NCBI RefSeq assembly: GCF_023035295.1 | Contig: NZ_CP075097.1 | Location: 1 to 38,423 of the forward strand | Source of the DNA: Borrelia coriaceae | GTDB taxonomy: Bacteria; Spirochaetota; Spirochaetia; Borreliales; Borreliaceae | Length of the DNA: 38,423 nt | Reading direction: 5' to 3' | Shown here: positions 33,925-38,423 of the stretch, piece by piece | Position numbering within the stretch: the first letter of the stretch is position 1 | Layout of the letters: every line of letters begins with the position of its first letter | The notes under the pieces: generated by a model | Told to the model about the DNA's origin: nothing | What the model saw: the letters and a program-made list of their open reading frames with translations, nothing else | Database searches by the model: none | Program-made: the position numbers and the translations under genes

Positions 33925-35517
33925 TTGGAATACAAAATAACACGTACGAATAGTTTAACAAAAAAGACAACAAATTTCAATTCAAATAATACCAAAGACC
34001 AAATAAAGTCAATACTAAAATCACTTGTAGAATTAAATAAAGATAAAACATCTGCTGATACTAAATTTATCCGTGTATCACAAGTTAAATATCAAATAAA
34101 CAGAATGTTAAGACGCAAGCTGCGCTTGTATAAAATCTACTGGATAATAGATATAAAGAATGCAAAATATAGGAAGTCGTGTGGAGTAGAAGAATACTCA
34201 GCACGTGATATATATAATGTAGTAATCAAGATGCTGAAAAATGATGGACAAAAGACAGTATGTAAAAGAACAATTGAAAGAGATATAAAACTCTTAAATG
34301 AAATGGGACTCTTAGAATCTAAAATTATAAGATTTGGTGAAAATAAGGGAAGCATGTCTTTTTATAAACAAAATATGCAGTTAGCACATTTACATAAAGA
34401 CATAACCTTTAAATACCTTTTACATTTACTAAAGACAAGTTTAAGTGATAAAAAAATTGTTGGTAATTTTGATGACTCATTAGAAGAAAGCAATTTTAAT
34501 TACACAAACCTTAAAAAATTTGGAATCCTGTCTGAAATAGATGAAATGAATAAGAAAAGTGTAATGTCGCATCGTGTCGACCCTCATGCTTTTAATAATA
34601 AAGCTAATATAAGCAATAATAAGAATTCTAAAGAATTGCTTTTTAAGAATACTGATTCGAGTAAACCAAAAAAAGAAGAGTGTAGATTTAAAAGGAATGA
34701 TGTAGAGACAAGGTTAACTTGTGAACATAAAATTAGTAAAAATTATCTAAAGCAAATAAAAGAACACAGTAACAACGATGCAACGTACATCAATGCCCTA
34801 ATCAATCTAGAGACTGCAATAGATGAGTACCAAAGTGAATATTACATAGAAGATATTTTAGAACATTTCTTAAAACAGTTTGGTAATAGGTACAAGTATA
34901 AGATTTGGATGATGATGAGGCGTAGTGATGGAGTTATTAGCGATTATGATCTTATTTGGGAAGGTAGGTTTAGGGATTGGTATCCCAATAAGTACAAGAG
35001 TAATTGTGCGGTTAAAGAGACTTATGGAGATAATTTACGAATAGGAATTAAAAAAGCATCTGTTATTAAGGAGAAAAAGGCTAAAGAGCAGTTAAATGTA
35101 GAAGAATTAAAAGAAAAAGAGATAGAAAAAGAAAAAGAAAGAGAAGAGGAAAGAAAACGAGAAGCTGATAGGCTTCAAAAATATTTAACTGGGTTATTTG
35201 AAAGAGAAGCAAAAGAAAGAGAAGAGCGACTTAGGAAGGCAAGAGAAGAAGAATTGAATTTAAAAAAGAAAGCTAGAGAAAGCATGCTTGCTACTTTGGA
35301 AAAGAGTAAGGAAAGGTGTGTTGGGTTGGATATATCAAATAATGGTATGGATAAGATGATAGATGCTAGTTCAAATGAGGATGCTATGGTTAAATTTGCA
35401 ATTAGGGATGAGTTTGGTGGCTTTAAAACTACTAAGGGGCTAAGTATGGTGAATTTGGGAATAATGATTGAAGATATGGGCCAAAATGATAATTTAAAAG
35501 AAAAGGAGAGTAAATGA
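33925..35517 (+). CDS. Plasmid maintenance/replication-type protein with winged helix (tentative)
   Basis: 530 residues from a TTG at 33925. There is no ATG upstream in frame except one followed at once by a stop, and no clear ribosome-binding site, so the start is uncertain. Residues about 75-140 (YSARDIYNVVIKMLKNDGQK, TVCKRTIERDIKLLNEMGLL, SKIIRFGENKGSMSFYKQ) look like a winged-helix domain of the kind used by plasmid replication initiators. The centre holds YKIWMMMRRSDGVISDYDLI and WEGRFRDWYPNKYK. Residues about 385-470 are a long Glu/Lys/Arg coiled coil (KEKEREEERKREADRLQKYL). I recall similar proteins annotated as plasmid maintenance proteins in Borrelia. It ends in a 4-base overlap (ATGA) with the next gene. 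Confidence 0.65.
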   Translation: MEYKITRTNSLTKKTTNFNSNNTKDQIKSILKSLVELNKDKTSADTKFIRVSQVKYQINRMLRRKLRLYKIYWIIDIKNAKYRKSCGVEEYSARDIYNVVIKMLKNDGQKTVCKRTIERDIKLLNEMGLLESKIIRFGENKGSMSFYKQNMQLAHLHKDITFKYLLHLLKTSLSDKKIVGNFDDSLEESNFNYTNLKKFGILSEIDEMNKKSVMSHRVDPHAFNNKANISNNKNSKELLFKNTDSSKPKKEECRFKRNDVETRLTCEHKISKNYLKQIKEHSNNDATYINALINLETAIDEYQSEYYIEDILEHFLKQFGNRYKYKIWMMMRRSDGVISDYDLIWEGRFRDWYPNKYKSNCAVKETYGDNLRIGIKKASVIKEKKAKEQLNVEELKEKEIEKEKEREEERKREADRLQKYLTGLFEREAKEREERLRKAREEELNLKKKARESMLATLEKSKERCVGLDISNNGMDKMIDASSNEDAMVKFAIRDEFGGFKTTKGLSMVNLGIMIEDMGQNDNLKEKESK

Positions 35518-35984
35518 GATTTAATTTAAAATATTTAGCAAGAAGATTATATATAAAAAGGCATAGATTTTGGAATACTTACATGAGCCGTGAAGTACAA
35601 TCTAAAAGGACAGATAAGACAATAATTAACTTTCCAATACTTAGTTCTCAAGATATTGACTATGAGTATGTATATGCATATCTTAAGGATTGGGTATCAA
35701 AGAAATATAGAGCTGGTCATGGAATTATAATTAATAGAGTTGGTGATAATTATGAATGTGAAACAATCCAAGGTGCTTTGATGAGTAATATTTTGGATAT
35801 GATTTTTGAGGATTATAAGGAATTATTTCTTGGTAGTTTGGAAAGGGAGTCTGTTGATAGTAAAGGTAAGGTTGGTGGCATTGAACCTGTTGATGTGTTA
35901 GAGGGTAAAGGTGAAATACCTTTTGAAAGGTTACAAGGGAAGCAAAGTAAAGGATTTAAGAAGGGCAAGATAACAATTGCGTAG
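35514..35984 (+). CDS. Hypothetical basic protein, coupled to the winged-helix gene
   Basis: 156 residues; AAAGGAG lies shortly before the ATG and the start overlaps the previous stop as ATGA, so translation is coupled. The sequence begins MRFNLKYLARRLYIKRHRFW, strongly basic, then INFPILSSQDIDYEYVYAYL, KDWVSKKYRAGHGIIINRVG and QGALMSNILDMIFEDYKELF. The C-terminus is rich in Gly and Lys. I do not recognise the family. The operon context suggests a partner of the winged-helix protein. Confidence 0.7.
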   Translation: MRFNLKYLARRLYIKRHRFWNTYMSREVQSKRTDKTIINFPILSSQDIDYEYVYAYLKDWVSKKYRAGHGIIINRVGDNYECETIQGALMSNILDMIFEDYKELFLGSLERESVDSKGKVGGIEPVDVLEGKGEIPFERLQGKQSKGFKKGKITIA

Positions 35985-36002
35985 AGTTGATGCTATTATG
36001 AT

Positions 36003-36058
36003 TTAAGTGAATTGCTAGTTTATGACCAAAGGTTATAGAACTTGAGTAATTCACTTAA
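36003..36058. terminator. Hairpin between convergent genes
   Basis: TTAAGTGAATT (36003-36013) pairs perfectly with AATTCACTTAA (36048-36058), with a 34-base loop containing ACCAAAGGT. The right arm includes the end of bdr. It probably terminates transcription from both sides. Confidence 0.55.
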
Positions 36059-36587
36059 GTATTAAGGCTATAAATCCTCCGAGAATTGTTAACCATAATG
36101 CAAAAGTTAAACCAAATATCCACTTGTTATTCTTCTCTAGGTTGGATATATCTTTTCTAACAATAGAGATTTCATTGCTAACGTATGATTTTAATTCATT
36201 TCTAACAGTATCAATTTTATTATCAATGTCTTTAATATCAGCTTTTAGTTCATTTCTAACATTATTAATTTTATTATCAAGCTCATTAAATTTATTGTCA
36301 ATTTTGTTATTTAAATTATTTTCAACGTTTTCAATTTTATTGTCAAGTTCATTGAATTTATTATCAATTTTATTATCAAGGTCTTTAATATCAGATTTAA
36401 GTTCATTTTTAACAGACATTATGTCAGATTTTAATTCCATTTTAATCAGTTCAAGATCTTTAAAAGTAAGCTCGTTGTGATAATATCTGTAAGACAGATC
36501 GTCAGCAATGTCCCTGTTAATACCGGCTTTAATAAGTTCATTTAAGACCATTTGTCTTGTAATTCCTATTGTTTGAGGAAGTCCCAT
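36051..36587 (-). CDS. bdr: Bdr membrane protein with expanded repeats
   Basis: 178 residues. It has the Bdr N-terminus (MGLPQTIGITRQMVLNELIK, then AGINRDIADDLSYRYYHNEL) and the same membrane tail as the gene at 9910 (KWIFGLTFALWLTILGGFIA, then LILK). It is 27 residues longer because of more repeats: KIDNKFNELDNKI occurs twice, separated by ENVENNLNN, flanked by ELKSDIKDLD and ELKADIKDID units. Repeat-number variation is typical of the family. AAGGAAATTATC precedes the ATG and a TATAAT box (minus strand) lies 19 bases upstream. Confidence 0.93.
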   Translation of the reverse strand: MGLPQTIGITRQMVLNELIKAGINRDIADDLSYRYYHNELTFKDLELIKMELKSDIMSVKNELKSDIKDLDNKIDNKFNELDNKIENVENNLNNKIDNKFNELDNKINNVRNELKADIKDIDNKIDTVRNELKSYVSNEISIVRKDISNLEKNNKWIFGLTFALWLTILGGFIALILK

Positions 36588-36606
36588 GATAATTTCCTTA
36601 ATATAT

Positions 36607-36612
36607 ATTATA
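36607..36612 (-). promoter_or_regulatory. -10 box of bdr
   Basis: TATAAT on the minus strand, 19 bases before the start codon and preceded by TTAAAATACTG. Compare the other two bdr promoters in this window. Confidence 0.55.
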
Positions 36613-36677
36613 CAGTATTTTAAGGGATGATAGAATGAGTTTTGAAGTGTATGATATAGGAAAGGTTTGTCTGAAGT

Positions 36678-37436
36678 TTAATGTAAAAAAATATTAGAGA
36701 ATAGCTGATGTTGAATTCTATTGGTATATTTATAGTTAATGCCAAGTTTTTTGAGGTGTAGATTAATATAAGACTTTAGAGTACGTAAATTTTTATTTGA
36801 TGTGTGCTCAAGGAAGAAGTTTTCGACTAGTGTAGCAATAGTAGCTAAAGTTTGATTAGAATTGTTTTTATAGTGATTTAGGTTATTTTTATTAAGTTTT
36901 AGTAAATAGAATGACTTAATATATTTTATCTTGTCATATAAGTTTAGTATGCAAGGTTTACGCTCTAGTATGATATTGTGAGTATGATTGTAGGAGATAT
37001 TGTTTAGCGTGGCTTTAGACTTAATAATTAAAGAATGAATTAATTGTATTTGTTTGGTAGTGATACGAAAGTTGAATATATGTTTTGCAATGTAATTAAT
37101 TTTGTATGTATGAATAGAAGTTAATTTATGTTTATCTAAATTTCTAATACAATTAGCAATATCGTTGGAATTGAATAAAGAATATTGTTCAAATTGTAAG
37201 CCATTACTTAAAGCATAAAGTATAATATTTTTTTTAAAATTATAAGGAGTTTTAATATTTGGGTCTTTTAGATGAGTTAAGGGTATGCCTGAAGCCATGA
37301 TGATACCAAGTAAATTGTGAATAGTACTAGAAGAATGTATAAGATGTTTGCTAAGTAAAATAAATTCGTCGGGATTAATTTTATAAATAGTAGTAATAGG
37401 AGTTTTTCTATTAAAAAATTTTTTTAGTGAAAACAT
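36678..37436 (-). CDS. Subtelomeric plasmid protein, family unknown
   Basis: 252 residues, basic and rich in Asn, Ile, Lys and His, with no signal peptide. Segments include LGIIMASGIPLTHLKDPNIK, FNFRITTKQIQLIHSLIIKS, YDKIKYIKSFYLLKLNKNNL and the C-terminal LKSYINLHLKKLGINYKY. The start ATG overlaps the stop of the upstream gene as TAATG, so the two are translationally coupled. A decayed paralogue occupies the same position at the other plasmid end (246-1032), also reading inwards. No function can be inferred; the position suggests a subtelomeric gene family spread by recombination between telomeres. Confidence 0.75.
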   Translation of the reverse strand: MFSLKKFFNRKTPITTIYKINPDEFILLSKHLIHSSSTIHNLLGIIMASGIPLTHLKDPNIKTPYNFKKNIILYALSNGLQFEQYSLFNSNDIANCIRNLDKHKLTSIHTYKINYIAKHIFNFRITTKQIQLIHSLIIKSKATLNNISYNHTHNIILERKPCILNLYDKIKYIKSFYLLKLNKNNLNHYKNNSNQTLATIATLVENFFLEHTSNKNLRTLKSYINLHLKKLGINYKYTNRIQHQLFSNIFLH

Positions 37437-38173
37437 TATGTAGTATTTATTGTGTGTATGTCTGTGTTATAGATATTGTCTAAGTAGTTGTGATTTATTG
37501 TTCTATGATTTCTTGCATGTACTAATAGTTTTATTATGTTAAAATATAGATGTGTAACTAGTTTGTGTAGTTCTGAGAATTTAAGCATGAATTTGTTGAA
37601 ATTATTGTTTATATCATTGTGTTCAAGTATATTGATTGTTGAGAAGTATTTTTGTCTTATTTTGTCATATATGTCTTTTATTTTTTCATCAGTGTTTTTA
37701 TATTTATTGTAATGTTTGATTTTTTTATCTTTTATAAGATAATATAATGTTCCGATTTCTTCATGTGCTTCGCTAAACATTGAATTTAAGTCGCCTATTT
37801 CATATATGAGATAAGCTGCTTGGTCAGGGTTTTGATTTTTGAGAGCTTTGATGAATTTGTAGGATTTTTCAAATAGAGGTTTGTGTTCTTTAGGTACTAC
37901 ATCAGCATCTTTTTCCATTGGACTGCAAAGGCTTGTAGTGAAGTGGTGTTGGAAGTAATATGCAAGTTCTTTATCAGGTGTAGATTTAATGTTTTCGATT
38001 GATTCTGTAAAATATTTTCCTATGTTTTTCAAGTTATTAAAATTGGTTTTCCAGTCTTTGACACGTATTAATTTTCTTTTGAAATAGCTGTACTTGTCGC
38101 GTTTGTAATATTCTTCTTCGGATATAGCGAAGATATTAACTAAAGGAATTAAGAATAATAGAATTTTTAACAT
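37436..38173 (-). CDS. Secreted subtelomeric protein, family unknown
   Basis: 245 residues with a clear signal peptide (MLKILLFLIPLVNIFAISEE, cleavage probably after IFA) and no lipobox cysteine. The mature part is helical and charged: YFKRKLIRVKDWKTNFNNLK, YYFQHHFTTSLCSPMEKDAD, AAYLIYEIGDLNSMFSEAHE. The C-terminus is rich in His and Asn (LLVHARNHRTINHNYLDNIY). AAAGG lies 7 bases before the ATG. It is the first gene from the right telomere and is coupled to the next gene through TAATG. A periplasmic or exported role is likely. I do not recognise the family. Confidence 0.75.
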   Translation of the reverse strand: MLKILLFLIPLVNIFAISEEEYYKRDKYSYFKRKLIRVKDWKTNFNNLKNIGKYFTESIENIKSTPDKELAYYFQHHFTTSLCSPMEKDADVVPKEHKPLFEKSYKFIKALKNQNPDQAAYLIYEIGDLNSMFSEAHEEIGTLYYLIKDKKIKHYNKYKNTDEKIKDIYDKIRQKYFSTINILEHNDINNNFNKFMLKFSELHKLVTHLYFNIIKLLVHARNHRTINHNYLDNIYNTDIHTINTT

Positions 38174-38231
38174 TGTTTAACCTTTAATAAAATGATACTT
38201 TAATTAAGGAAGAAAGGCAAGTGTATGAATA

Positions 38232-38380
38232 TAACTATTAATTTTTTTGGTGTCAACTATTGAGCTTTTTTGGACAACTTTTAAGTATTGAGAGAGAGGC
38301 GAGATCAACTATTACATTTTTAGTATGAACTATTGAGTTATTGTATATAACTATTTAGTTTTGAGGCTCAACTATTATAG
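38232..38380. repeat. 21-bp-spaced (N)AACTATT repeats in the right subtelomere
   Basis: AACTATT preceded by C, G or T occurs at 38232, 38254, 38306, 38327, 38348 and 38369, with a degenerate copy (CAACTTTT) at 38275. The last four are exactly 21 bases apart; several extend to CAACTATTGAG. This is a degenerate tandem repeat between the last gene and the telomere. Confidence 0.7.
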
Positions 38381-38401
38381 GGTGCCGTCGGCGAAATACT
38401 C

Positions 38402-38423
38402 TGTACTAATAACAAATTATATA
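38402..38423. repeat. Right hairpin telomere (inverted terminal repeat)
   Basis: Exact reverse complement of bases 1-22. Just inside it lies a GC-rich stretch, GGTGCCGTCGGCG (38381-38393), unusual for this AT-rich plasmid and absent from the left end. Confidence 0.9.

Noticed and set aside
1..38423. Transposons, tRNA and rRNA genes
   Set aside because: No transposase-like protein and no tRNA- or rRNA-like sequence was seen on either strand.

Overview
The window reads as a complete linear plasmid of a relapsing-fever Borrelia. The DNA is very AT-rich. The first 22 bases are the exact reverse complement of the last 22 and look like Borrelia hairpin-telomere boxes. In between lie a Borrelia-type plasmid partition operon, several bdr genes and a long archive of variable large and small lipoprotein genes (vlp, vsp). 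From memory, the shared lipoprotein leader (starting MKINIKNI, Cys at residue 25) resembles Old World species (duttonii/crocidurae/recurrentis group) more than B. hermsii. That species hint is weak and was not checked by any search.

Layout. 1-4.1 kb: left telomere; a decayed copy of a subtelomeric gene whose intact paralogue lies at the right end; a secreted protein resembling the P35/PFam54 antigens; two decayed bdr copies. 4.2-7.2 kb: replication and partition operon in the order PF57/62 initiator, PF50, PF32 (ParA), PF49, with a perfect 36-bp palindrome between parA and PF49. 7.8-30.9 kb: about 20 vlp and vsp cassettes, all on the + strand and head to tail, interrupted once by a bdr gene. 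Ten vlp and two vsp genes are full-length; the rest are frameshifted, truncated or fragments. 31.1-36 kb: a lipoprotein, a degraded two-gene minus-strand module, a tandem-repeat coiled-coil protein, and a two-gene unit with a winged-helix-like plasmid maintenance protein. 36-38.4 kb: an intact bdr, a two-gene subtelomeric operon, 21-bp-spaced repeats and the right telomere.

How it works together. The vlp/vsp cassettes look like the silent store for antigenic variation by gene conversion. Each carries the same 5' block (spacer, ribosome-binding site, start and signal peptide) and ends in a short hairpin, and I see no promoter in front of any of them. The expressed copy would be on another replicon. 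By protein body I sort the Vlps into groups: A (VGRS-ENxYYSFM type: 12938, 15359, 27266), B (GHGFQEI type: 7906, 17956, 28503), C (IAIRNTVDSGLK ending: 8900, 10560, 22437), D (VLGF and IRKTIDEGLK type: 14172, 19168, 20383, 23631, 25322, 29708), a C/D mosaic (11747) and a single odd type E (16554). I have not mapped these onto the published alpha-delta subfamilies. The mosaics, the decoupling of hairpin type from gene type and the constant spacer lengths all point to continuous recombination inside the archive.
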